Shown here in pieces: positions 7,786 to 17,377 of a stretch of DNA of 64,000 bases. Positions within the stretch are counted from its first letter, which is position 1; the number at the start of each line of letters is the position of its first letter. This stretch comes from Mesorhizobium sp. WSM3860 (GTDB lineage Bacteria > Pseudomonadota > Alphaproteobacteria > Rhizobiales > Rhizobiaceae), in NCBI RefSeq assembly GCF_002294995.1, contig NZ_NSGF01000021.1, positions 41,884 to 105,883 of the forward strand. The letters run 5' to 3'. The notes under the pieces are model-generated. The model was not told the DNA's origin and searched no databases. It saw nothing but the letters and a program-made list of their open reading frames with translations. Made by a program: the position numbers and the translations under genes.

Positions 7786-10700
7786 TTGGGGCGTGTAGGT
7801 TCTATCGATCTGTCTCGCCTTCCAGATGAGCAGCTTTGTGAGATATTTGAGCAAAGGCGGCACGACGCTCAGTTCCTGGATGAGCTCAATCGCGAACTGA
7901 AAATGCGAGAAAGCGATGAGGCTCTCGAGCTGCAGTTCGAGGTAGTTAAAGCTCGTCGTGCTTTCACTCGAGTTCCGCAAGCCAAGGCAGAGGAACGGCC
8001 TCGGCAATCCGGCCCGGTCCGAGATTGGCTCCGAGCTTTTCTGTCGGCAAGGAACACTCCGCAACCAGATACACGACCGCTCTATCGCTATCGTATGACC
8101 GACCATGAATTTGAGCGCGTGAAGGAGATCCTTCGGTATTTGGCGTCGGAAGGGCGCCTAGTTACCCCGGACGACCGCGCAGGCGCGCTATTCGTCGCTT
8201 ATTGCGCAGAATGGTTCAGACGCGAATCGAATTCGACCTTTCTCAGATGGAACGACCCTGCGCCCGACCTCTTTCCGGCTATCCCAGATTCCTGCAAGCG
8301 CGATTTGGCCGACCGGGGATTGCGATACTGGCGACGCGATTTGCGAAGAAGCGAATCCGGCCGCGAATTCCTACTCACCGTAGCGCTGGAGGGTGGATTT
8401 CCGGTCCGCATTCTCACCAGCGGCGCACGAGCATGGCTCAGGGACTACCTTCGATCGATCATGCGCCGGGCCATCGCCTCGAGGGTGGATACACTTGAAG
8501 AGATTCTGGAGATCGCCGAAGAAGAACGCGGCAGGATGCGCAAAAGCTATCAGCACGCGGATTTTGTTGCCCTCTGCTCCGAACTGGTCGAGAAACTTCT
8601 GAATCTTCGCCACCGGGCCGAGGCCGAGGCAGCTGGCAATATTCGCAATTCCGCGCTGCTCGACATTAGGCTCCCCAGTTGGAGGGAGGACCTCCCGATA
8701 TACGTTCCGGCCGAGGACGAAGCGCTCGTAGCCGAGTTACTGACCGGGCTGCTCGATGAAAGGATGGCCGGACTCTCTACGGAGGGTGTCGAGGCTCGAC
8801 GGTTTCTGGCCAAATTCGATGGACAGTGGATAACGGCGTTGCAGTTGCTGGCAGACGGAGAGATCCCGCCGTCGAAATTGCCTAACCTGCCTACGCAGGG
8901 CCGAGTAAGGGCGGTTCCTACTGGAGAACTCAGCAACCACCTTTCTGGAGAGTTAGCGCTGTTTGAGGCGCCTATGGGAGAACAGCGTCGCTGGCGTGTT
9001 CTTCCCTATACGCGAACCGCAAAGCTAGTGAGGAATTTTCCATTCTCCGCGGCTGTTACCGTGACGCTGACGTCTCCTGGTTTAGCCCCTTGTCCTTTGA
9101 TTTGGCCACATGGCGAGCCGTTGCGTTCGGATTTACTAGTATTTCGCGAAGACGAAGGTTCAACGCCAGATAAGCCACTCCTGCGCCTATTGCGATCAGG
9201 CTCGGTAAGCTCTCCACATAAGACCCTCTATGTCCTGTTTCCAGAAGACTGGTCGATTGAGTCGGCATCAGAAGCTGCGATTGCTGAGATCGAGGTGCTA
9301 CCCCATCTTGGACGCAGGCTAGCCCGTCTGGTCGGCACAGCATATTTCCGCGGTGGCGAGAGTGAATCGATCCGTTTCAGAGTTGAACCCGATACCGAGG
9401 GTCGCGAACACGAGCTCGAATTTCAATCCAGCACGACCCTAGGATTCGATCTTGCAGATAACCAATGCGAACTAGCTATCTCGCCGGTTAGTCCGCTCAT
9501 CCGTGATGGAGGTAACCAGCCGAGGCCGCCACGTGCCGGCGAACTATTCTATCGGCGACCGGGAGCCAAATGGGCGGAATGGCAGGGGCGTATCGACGCC
9601 TCGGGCATGGTAGAATTTTCGCTGCGCGACCCCGTAGCTGACATCCAAATTGAGAGGCGATTGGTAGCACTATTTCCGGTTGGAGCCCACGTAAGTGGGG
9701 CAATGAAGGATGCACGAAGCGGCCAAATCCGGTTGGAGGGGCTGCCGGGTTGGAAGGCTTCGATAGCCGATTCTTCATGTGTGACGGACCAGATCAACGC
9801 AACGACCATCTCATTCAGATTTCTAGGACGCCCGTTATATCGCCTCCCAATACAGATTCGTCCTCCCGTGGGTGACACATGCGAGGTCATCGTTCCGCTT
9901 GTCGGCAGAGATGGTGCCATTGCGCTGTCTGATGGCGCAATTCTAGAACCCGGAGCGCAGGTTGATCTCGGGACGCTTAGGGGTGCAGTCGCCATATCAC
10001 CCTGGAGAACCGTCCTTCACCTCGGAGCCAAGGGAGCTAGGTCGGGCGGACTGAGCGCCGCCGTGGACGGGGAGCTGCCGTTGGGCGTTTTGAAAAGCGC
10101 CTTTGATGAAATTCTCGCGAGCCTTCCCCTCCAGGACGATCTGGCGGAGCTTGTATTCGTAGGCGACACACGTTTGCCCATCTTCATAAGCCGCTATCGG
10201 AGCAAGCAACTCGTGCACGAGGATGGGATGATTCGATGGCCAGAGGCGGCCAGCGGGAGCGGCATTCAACCTGTCGCAAGGATGGTTTTCGATCCTCGCC
10301 ATGAGCACGCTCTGGAGTCAGAGGCATTGGGGGTCTGGCGATTCCCTGAGCGATGCAAGGGACTCTGCCTTGTCTATCTTCGCCAAGGTGCGGATGTAGT
10401 TTCGAGACCCCTACCCGTTCAGCGGCCAGACTCACCCGAAATTCATACCGGCAATTTAGTGTCCACTTTCACAATAGCCGATTATGCCACTCGCCAAGCC
10501 GAGATCGGGCATGCGCTTAATGGCATTGGCCAAGAAGAGGGCGGCTTCCGGTGGTTGCTTGAAGCCGCCACTCACCTGAATGGCCTCCCTGCGAACGCCT
10601 TCGACGCGCTGAAACTGCTACCATCCTACCCCGAAGCACTGATTGGACTTCTGTTCAATGCCCGCGATGCCGGGGAACGCGCGCTCATTTGGTCTCTTCA

Positions 10701-11235
10701 GAATGAGTTGCCCTTCCTCTGGCTTGAATTGCCATTGTCTGCCTGGCGTGGGGCACTTGAGGCCAACTTAACTGCCATTTCCACGTTGCTCGAACCTATT
10801 TTCGGTGCCGAGAAGGCTGGCACACAGGCGCTAGGACGCTTGGCCAGTTTACGTTCCGAATTGACGCCGCTGGAACCGGCATTGGCTTCCATATTCAGCC
10901 GGGTGGGAATGGGCGGTGAGGCTACGAACATCCCTTCGCTCAAGGATCTCACCGCTGGCTACATTGCGAGCCAGATTCATCGAAGCAATGAGGGACGCAA
11001 CGACCTTGCCGCCCGATTGATGGAATCCGGCTTGAAGCTCCCGCCGGAAATTCTGTTGAAATCCCACGAGGATTTCGCCGGTCTCTTTGCACCGATCCTA
11101 CTCGCCGCCAGCGCCCAGGCAAAATTGACGATCGAGCACGACCTTGCGCTGCTGGCGCGTCGCACGATCCGTGAAGACCCGTTCTACGTGTCCGGAGCCT
11201 ACGCCCATCTTCTGAAATTTTATGGCTACAAATGA
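7786..11235 (+). CDS. druH: DruH-like protein of a Druantia type III system
   Basis: A protein of about 1149 residues without recognisable catalytic motifs, placed directly before and overlapping (ATGA) a ~2000-residue DEAD/DEAH helicase. That gene pair, size and order match Druantia type III (druH-druE). The call rests on context rather than on a motif in this protein. The N terminus is acidic and helical (DLSRLPDEQLCEIFEQRR). I chose TTG at 7786 because GGGGAGAGG lies just upstream and the frame before it is low complexity and not protein-like; an earlier ATG at 7546 in the same frame is possible but less likely. In Druantia the partners act together against phage by an unsolved mechanism. 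Confidence 0.65.
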   Translation: MGRVGSIDLSRLPDEQLCEIFEQRRHDAQFLDELNRELKMRESDEALELQFEVVKARRAFTRVPQAKAEERPRQSGPVRDWLRAFLSARNTPQPDTRPLYRYRMTDHEFERVKEILRYLASEGRLVTPDDRAGALFVAYCAEWFRRESNSTFLRWNDPAPDLFPAIPDSCKRDLADRGLRYWRRDLRRSESGREFLLTVALEGGFPVRILTSGARAWLRDYLRSIMRRAIASRVDTLEEILEIAEEERGRMRKSYQHADFVALCSELVEKLLNLRHRAEAEAAGNIRNSALLDIRLPSWREDLPIYVPAEDEALVAELLTGLLDERMAGLSTEGVEARRFLAKFDGQWITALQLLADGEIPPSKLPNLPTQGRVRAVPTGELSNHLSGELALFEAPMGEQRRWRVLPYTRTAKLVRNFPFSAAVTVTLTSPGLAPCPLIWPHGEPLRSDLLVFREDEGSTPDKPLLRLLRSGSVSSPHKTLYVLFPEDWSIESASEAAIAEIEVLPHLGRRLARLVGTAYFRGGESESIRFRVEPDTEGREHELEFQSSTTLGFDLADNQCELAISPVSPLIRDGGNQPRPPRAGELFYRRPGAKWAEWQGRIDASGMVEFSLRDPVADIQIERRLVALFPVGAHVSGAMKDARSGQIRLEGLPGWKASIADSSCVTDQINATTISFRFLGRPLYRLPIQIRPPVGDTCEVIVPLVGRDGAIALSDGAILEPGAQVDLGTLRGAVAISPWRTVLHLGAKGARSGGLSAAVDGELPLGVLKSAFDEILASLPLQDDLAELVFVGDTRLPIFISRYRSKQLVHEDGMIRWPEAASGSGIQPVARMVFDPRHEHALESEALGVWRFPERCKGLCLVYLRQGADVVSRPLPVQRPDSPEIHTGNLVSTFTIADYATRQAEIGHALNGIGQEEGGFRWLLEAATHLNGLPANAFDALKLLPSYPEALIGLLFNARDAGERALIWSLQNELPFLWLELPLSAWRGALEANLTAISTLLEPIFGAEKAGTQALGRLASLRSELTPLEPALASIFSRVGMGGEATNIPSLKDLTAGYIASQIHRSNEGRNDLAARLMESGLKLPPEILLKSHEDFAGLFAPILLAASAQAKLTIEHDLALLARRTIREDPFYVSGAYAHLLKFYGYK

Positions 11236-14200
11236 CAAAAACGCCGTTCGACGTGTTGCATGAAGTGAAACGACGCACGGCTGAGGCCGTGGTCTCACAA
11301 TCCGGACTCGCCCATGATGGGCTGCGACAGATTCTCCGTGAAATGCTTACCGGGAATAGCACCGCGGGCGGCGCTTTGACGCAAGAGGCGGTAATTGAGG
11401 GAGCGCATCCCTTCGTTACTGCAAAAAAAGCCATGCAGGAACTCTCAGGATCCTTGCTGCATCCGGATCTCGTATCAGCATTGGACTCATTGCCGGCCGA
11501 CCACGACTACCGTTTCCCGCGAACGCGAAGGCCTTTCCTGCATCAGGCTGAAGCGTGGCGATTGCTCGCCGACAATATCCCACGATCGGTGTTGGTGACG
11601 TCGGGAACCGGCTCGGGAAAGACGGAATGCTTCCTGCTCCCTATTCTGAGCGACCTGGCCGCACAGGAGGGATCCCCGCGCGAGCCGCTCCGGGGCGTGC
11701 AAGCCATAATGCTTTATCCACTAAACGCCCTGATTGAAAGCCAACGCGAGCGTCTCTCCGCCTGGACAAGGCCCTTCAATGGCAAACTTCGCTTTTGTCT
11801 ATACAACGGCGATCTTCCAAAGGACGCCAAGGAATCCGACCATCGTCGATCGCCGGAGCAAGTGATCGATAGGACACAGCTCCGTGCCAACCCCCCGCCC
11901 GTGCTTGTCACGAACGTGACCATGTTCGAATACATGCTTGCGCGCGCTGAGGATCGGCCAATCTTGGACGTTTCGAAAGGCAAGCTTCGCTGGATTGTCC
12001 TTGATGAGGCCCACTCTCTAGTTGGCGCGGCGGCAGCTGAGATCGCCCTGTTGCTGCGCCGGGTGATGCTCGCCTTCGACGTAAAGCCGGAAGAGGTTCG
12101 CTTCGTCGCTACATCGGCGACAATCGGTTCGGGCGAAAACGTGCGTGAGCAGCTTCAGCGTTTCCTGGCTGACGTAGCAGGCATTCCTGATGGTCGCGTT
12201 AGCATAGTCGAAGGGCGTCGTCTCATGCCGGGCCGGCCACAGGGTCGGCATGATCCAATCGCTGGCGATATTCAGAGCGCCGATCCTGGCCGGTTGTATG
12301 ACGTGTTCGGACGTGATCCTCAGACTTGGAGCTTGGTCGAAAGACTGTTCGCGGGAAGCATGCCGCTCTCCGACTTTGAACAGGTTGCCCGGAACTATGG
12401 TGTATCTGCCCCCGAGTTGGTCACGGCAATGTCGCGCGCGGCGCGCAAGACTCCCGATGGCGATCTGGAGCGTCTTTCGCCAATGCGTCTTCACGCTTTC
12501 GAGCGCGCCATGCCTGGCGTGTGGAGTTGCATCAACGCGGGCTGCCCGGAAAGGCCTTCGGACTGGCCATTTGGCCGGATCTTAGCTGAACGTTCGGATC
12601 ACTGCCCGTCCTGTCTTGCGCCAGTGCTGGAGATCGTAAATTGCATCGAATGCGGCGAGGCATTTTTAGAGGGGACAGAGAGAGGCTCGCGGCTGTCAGC
12701 ACCCCTGCGCAGCCCTCCACGCGACGAATTCGCCTTCGAAAGCGCTCGTGACAACGATGCCGGATCAGAGGCTGGGGATGACCCCGAGGAAGAGGCGCAA
12801 GAGAAGGAGGCTGTATTCGAGCGCGACCGACTGTTCGCCGTCAATTCAACCGCCGCGGCGCGTGGATTTTGGTTGGATGCGAAAGCAGGTTGGCAAGTCG
12901 CTGACGCGCCCACCGAGGGCGGCCTATCACTCTTGTGCGAAGAACATGCCGGCCCCCGCAGCTGCCCACATTGCAGTCCGGATGGTCCCAAAAAATTTGA
13001 CATCTTGCGGCCCCTGCGGTTTGGCGCACCCTTCGTCCTTGGCAATGCAGCGCCGATCCTGCTTGAGGGAGTAGAGCCGGCGAAAGCGACCGACGGCGAG
13101 AAACTTCCCTCTGGCGGGCGCCGCCTCCTCTCCTTCACCGACAGTCGCCAAGGCACCGCCCGCATTGCCGCTAAACTGCAAGTCGAGTCGGAGCGAAACT
13201 TCGTTCGAGGCTTTGTCTACCACCAGCTCGTAGCCTCAATGCAGCCCAAAGCGGGAGCAGGCGAAGAAATTGCGGGTATCCAGACCGATATTCGGCAACT
13301 GGAAACCGCAGTTCAGACCACCCGCTTGCCCGCGCTGGAGGGAATGCTAGCAGAGAGAAGGCAGGCGCTGTCCGCGCTGATTTCGGGCAATCAGGCGGGC
13401 GTCGCGTGGCCAGAGCTCGTCAACCGGCTGTCAGAACGAATAGAGGTCGCTGAATGGATCAAGGCAGTCTGGCAGAGTCGCGACGAGACCCAATTCCCCG
13501 ATCCCGAGAAGGTCGCTGAATTTCTATTGCTCCGCGAATTCATTAGGCGGCCGCAGCGCGCCAATTCGTTGGAGACGCTGGGAATGGCGCGGCTGCGCAA
13601 CCCTGCGATCGACAGGATCAAGGAGCTCCCGGGGGCGCTCCGTCGCAGGGGAAAGACCCTAGACGACTGGCGATCTTACCTTGACGCCGTCCTTACCCAC
13701 TTTGTGAGGACCAATGGCGCGATTTCAATATCGCGACAATTGCTGCACTGGATATCGCCGAAGGCGAAACTGAGGTCACTGGTCGGTCCGGAAGAACAGA
13801 CCTATCAGGATCAAAGCCTGCGGGCCTGGCCGAACGGCTTTGTCCGTGCTTCCCCTCGTTCGCACCCGGTAGCGCTGATCGTTCACGGTCTGGGGTTGGA
13901 CCTGGATAGCTCAGCTGACAGGGCTGACCTGGCCGAGTGCCTGAGCATGGCCTGGCATCAGGTCCAACCGACGTTTTCCGCGGATCCTGAACGGCGCGTT
14001 TACGATTTTTCCAAATCCTTCGTTGCGCCAGTCACGAGTGCTTTCTATTGCCCCTCGACCCGTCGGATTCTTGATGCTGCTCCTTTCGGGCTGACGCCTT
14101 ATGGGCTGCAGGACAAGGCAGGGCAACGCCGCCTGGCTGCTCCCGTCGTCATGCCACGACATCCTGAGCCCTTGTTTGGGCGCCACGACATGGACGATGC

Positions 14201-17200
14201 CAGGCAGGCAGTCGATCAGTGGATTCAATCCGACCCTGCTGTGAAGGTCCTGCGGGACCGAGGCGCATGGAACGGGATCTCTGATCGTGTCGCACTGTTC
14301 GCTGATTACGCGCGCTCGGCCGAGCATTCAGCCCAGCAGGCGAGCGGGCGATTGCGCCGATACGAGCGAGACTTCAAGGCCGGCAAGATCAACATTCTAA
14401 ATTGCTCAACTACAATGGAAATGGGCGTGGACATCGGCTCGGTCTCCTCGGTCATGATGACCAACGTGCCGCCATCAATTGCCAATTATCGCCAACGTGT
14501 CGGTCGCGCCGGTCGTCGCGGTCAGGCAGTCGCCCTTGCGTTCACGTTCTGCAAGGACAGACCTCTTGATCGCGAGGCTTTTCGCGACCCGCATGGATTT
14601 CTTCGGCGGACACTCTCGGCCCCAATGGTCACGCTGAGCAGCCGGCCGATCGTGCAACGCCACGTAAATGCCTTTCTGCTGGGCGCATTCATGCGCGACC
14701 GAGGCGGCGATACGATCAAGATGCAGATCGGCGCCTTCTTGGGCTGCCCGACCGAACCGACCGAAGCCCGCCCGCTCAAAGCCGACCGTCCTGTCGAGAC
14801 TTTCATTGAATGGCTCGAACGACCAGGAGTAGCAACAGATCACGAAACAAACCTGGTGGCGTTGACAAAGCGATCAATCCTCGAGGGCGACCGGACGCTG
14901 CTGGAGCATACACGGAATGCGATCACCGATCTTTCAAAGGCCTTCGTTGCGGAATGGGAAGGCCTGGTAGCCCTTGCGAAGGATGAAGGCGTTAGAGAAG
15001 CGGGCAAGTCCAGAATCGCAGTCGAGCTTAGGCGGATGTGCGGGGAATTTCTGCTGAGCGGGTTGGCCGATCGAGGTTTCCTTCCCGGCCACGGCTTTCC
15101 GACCGATGTGGTTTCGTTCATACCTGGTAAGGAGTTCAAATCTCCGGAAGATAGCCAGGATGGGGCGCGCCAGTTCCGAACCGTTGGCCCGCAGCGGTCG
15201 CTGGACTTGGCGATTCGGGATTATGCCCCCGGCTCAGAAGTCGTGCTCGATGGACTTGTGCACAAGTCAGCCGGCGTGACGCTCAACTGGAAACGGCCTG
15301 CGAGTGAAGAGAACCTGACCGAAGTCCAGAGCCTGCGCTTTCACTGGCATTGTGCCGAATGCGGGGCAAGCGATACGAAGCGCGGCTCAGGCCCAGAGCA
15401 GTGCCAAGCTTGTGGCGCCGACCATCCTTATAGCCACGAGTTCCTCCGGCCTGCCGGGTTCTCCGTCGATCCGCGAGCCCGTGTGCATGCTGACACCGAC
15501 ATGCTGACCTATGTCGCGCCGGAGGATCCGGTCGTGTCGGCGCGGAATACAGCGTGGCGGCGTCTGCCGGTCCCCGAGCTAGGCCGTTATCGATGCAGCC
15601 GAGAGGGTCTTGTATACTACTCCAATCGCGGCGGACAAAATGGGTTTGGCTATGCGATATGCCTGCAATGCGGCCGGGCAGAACCCGACACGGACAATCG
15701 CGGCCTGGTCGCGCCCCCGCCGGCGCTGGTTGACCATAAACCCTTGCGCTTCCGTCAAGGACAAGAGGTTTGTCCGGGTAACGAGAAGGCGTTCAGTATC
15801 AGGCGGAACATCTCGCTCGGTTACGAGATCACCACGGACGTGTTTGAACTGCAGCCGCAACACCCTTTACGGCGTGCTGCGGCCAATGCGCTTATCATTG
15901 CCTTGCGTGAAGCACTGTCTCAAGAACTTGGGGTCGAGGCGGATGAGATGGGCTTTTCCGTCGCCGAGAGCCGAAATGACCTCGGTTCATCGACTGCATC
16001 CCTGTTCATCTTCGATCGAGCTACAGGTGGGGCGGGCTTCGCGGTGTCGTTCGAACATCTGATGAGGCCGATCCTTCGTCGCGCGGAACAGATTCTGGAT
16101 TGCAAAACGCCGGGCTGTGAAAAGGCCTGCGCCGCGTGCGTGCTCACCTCGGACGCACCCGATGGCAAGGATGACCTGGACCGCAAGGCAGCGCTCGATT
16201 TCGTTCGCAATCATTTTTCCCTCCCGCACGAACTTGATCCGGCGGATTCGTTTGTTCCAGGCGCTGAGCTGTCGCTCGCCCCTATCGATGAGATCGACAG
16301 GGAACTCCGTCGGTCTGCCCAATCAAGATTGACGGTCTACCTGCCCGATCAGAGCCTCCCGTCGTCTACCCAGAATTGGGCTCTGGCGGAACAATTCCTG
16401 CGCTGGACTATGCGAGGGCATTCGGTGCGTTTGGCCTTGCCGCCAGGACAGATTGAGAAGCTCAGTTCGGCCGACAAGCTGGCCCTTCGCGACTTCGCTA
16501 TGAGCCACAATGCCGAGTTAGCATCTGCGACCGCGCCGACCTTCGAAAACGGGGCCTCAGCGCTTTCAGTTGTTGGTGAGGGTGAATTGAGTTCTGTTTG
16601 GGCATCCCGTGAGCTGGAGTCCGGCCACCCTGGCCCGCAGTGGGGAAGCCCAAAGACGCATTCAGTGGTGTTCGGAAGGACTTCGGTCAAACCTCAATTC
16701 GCCGCGATCGATCTCCAAAAGCTTTTGCCAATTCCAGGGGCGCAGTTTGTCCAGATTGGTTCAGAGCTCGACTGTGACATCGCATCTTTCGGCGCTCGAG
16801 CGTCTAAAACCCTAATCGACCTTCTAACTAAATGCGGCTCATGGCCGAGGGTGGGAGTCAAGAAGGCGACCTATCAGGACCCCTATGTTTCGTCGCCCCT
16901 CGTTGCACGCCTGCTTGTCGACACGATCAGCCAGGTATTTCTCAAATCGGGTGCAAACGACGCATCTCTTTTCATCGAGACTCGATCGCCACGGATCAAT
17001 GATCAGCGTAGCCAACCTTGGCAGATTGGGCATGATTGGCGGGACGCGGGAGATCAGAAATCAGTGACCGAACAGTTGGGGCAGCAGCGCAACATCCGGG
17101 TGTCAGTGGCACACAAAGATGTGCCGCACGGACGCTACCTAGAGATCGAGTTCAAGGACGGCTCTCGTGCTACGATCGTGCTCGACCAAGGCTTCGGCGC

Positions 17201-17342
17201 TTGGTCCGCGCCCCGAAATATTCCGGTGCGTCATGATTTCGGCGCGGACAGAGGGTCCCAGGCAAAGAGGCTTGCTGCCACGAATGCTGTTCTTCAACGA
17301 AACGGGATCGGCAAGACGTATTTCGTTGCTTCAACAAATTAG
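11232..17342 (+). CDS. druE: DruE-like giant helicase with DUF1998/MZB domain
   Basis: A 2036-residue superfamily 2 helicase. Walker A is in SGTGSGKTE (about residue 132), DEAH box in IVLDEAHSL (about 256), SAT motif in VATSATIGSG (about 294) and motif VI in QRVGRAGRRGQ (about 1092). Cysteine clusters that could bind zinc lie near 434-475, 1373-1395 and 1625-1636 (CKTPGCEKACAAC), the last within a DUF1998/MZB-like module that follows a region with GGAGF. Length, DUF1998 and the preceding ~1150-residue partner fit DruE of Druantia type III. Other DUF1998 helicases (DISARM DrmA, Dpd proteins) are less likely because their companion genes are missing. ATG overlaps the druH-like stop (ATGA), so the two are translated together. 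Confidence 0.78.
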   Translation: MTKTPFDVLHEVKRRTAEAVVSQSGLAHDGLRQILREMLTGNSTAGGALTQEAVIEGAHPFVTAKKAMQELSGSLLHPDLVSALDSLPADHDYRFPRTRRPFLHQAEAWRLLADNIPRSVLVTSGTGSGKTECFLLPILSDLAAQEGSPREPLRGVQAIMLYPLNALIESQRERLSAWTRPFNGKLRFCLYNGDLPKDAKESDHRRSPEQVIDRTQLRANPPPVLVTNVTMFEYMLARAEDRPILDVSKGKLRWIVLDEAHSLVGAAAAEIALLLRRVMLAFDVKPEEVRFVATSATIGSGENVREQLQRFLADVAGIPDGRVSIVEGRRLMPGRPQGRHDPIAGDIQSADPGRLYDVFGRDPQTWSLVERLFAGSMPLSDFEQVARNYGVSAPELVTAMSRAARKTPDGDLERLSPMRLHAFERAMPGVWSCINAGCPERPSDWPFGRILAERSDHCPSCLAPVLEIVNCIECGEAFLEGTERGSRLSAPLRSPPRDEFAFESARDNDAGSEAGDDPEEEAQEKEAVFERDRLFAVNSTAAARGFWLDAKAGWQVADAPTEGGLSLLCEEHAGPRSCPHCSPDGPKKFDILRPLRFGAPFVLGNAAPILLEGVEPAKATDGEKLPSGGRRLLSFTDSRQGTARIAAKLQVESERNFVRGFVYHQLVASMQPKAGAGEEIAGIQTDIRQLETAVQTTRLPALEGMLAERRQALSALISGNQAGVAWPELVNRLSERIEVAEWIKAVWQSRDETQFPDPEKVAEFLLLREFIRRPQRANSLETLGMARLRNPAIDRIKELPGALRRRGKTLDDWRSYLDAVLTHFVRTNGAISISRQLLHWISPKAKLRSLVGPEEQTYQDQSLRAWPNGFVRASPRSHPVALIVHGLGLDLDSSADRADLAECLSMAWHQVQPTFSADPERRVYDFSKSFVAPVTSAFYCPSTRRILDAAPFGLTPYGLQDKAGQRRLAAPVVMPRHPEPLFGRHDMDDARQAVDQWIQSDPAVKVLRDRGAWNGISDRVALFADYARSAEHSAQQASGRLRRYERDFKAGKINILNCSTTMEMGVDIGSVSSVMMTNVPPSIANYRQRVGRAGRRGQAVALAFTFCKDRPLDREAFRDPHGFLRRTLSAPMVTLSSRPIVQRHVNAFLLGAFMRDRGGDTIKMQIGAFLGCPTEPTEARPLKADRPVETFIEWLERPGVATDHETNLVALTKRSILEGDRTLLEHTRNAITDLSKAFVAEWEGLVALAKDEGVREAGKSRIAVELRRMCGEFLLSGLADRGFLPGHGFPTDVVSFIPGKEFKSPEDSQDGARQFRTVGPQRSLDLAIRDYAPGSEVVLDGLVHKSAGVTLNWKRPASEENLTEVQSLRFHWHCAECGASDTKRGSGPEQCQACGADHPYSHEFLRPAGFSVDPRARVHADTDMLTYVAPEDPVVSARNTAWRRLPVPELGRYRCSREGLVYYSNRGGQNGFGYAICLQCGRAEPDTDNRGLVAPPPALVDHKPLRFRQGQEVCPGNEKAFSIRRNISLGYEITTDVFELQPQHPLRRAAANALIIALREALSQELGVEADEMGFSVAESRNDLGSSTASLFIFDRATGGAGFAVSFEHLMRPILRRAEQILDCKTPGCEKACAACVLTSDAPDGKDDLDRKAALDFVRNHFSLPHELDPADSFVPGAELSLAPIDEIDRELRRSAQSRLTVYLPDQSLPSSTQNWALAEQFLRWTMRGHSVRLALPPGQIEKLSSADKLALRDFAMSHNAELASATAPTFENGASALSVVGEGELSSVWASRELESGHPGPQWGSPKTHSVVFGRTSVKPQFAAIDLQKLLPIPGAQFVQIGSELDCDIASFGARASKTLIDLLTKCGSWPRVGVKKATYQDPYVSSPLVARLLVDTISQVFLKSGANDASLFIETRSPRINDQRSQPWQIGHDWRDAGDQKSVTEQLGQQRNIRVSVAHKDVPHGRYLEIEFKDGSRATIVLDQGFGAWSAPRNIPVRHDFGADRGSQAKRLAATNAVLQRNGIGKTYFVASTN

Positions 17343-17377
17343 GCTGCCGCGAGCAAGAGCTGCGACTAGCGGCCAGT

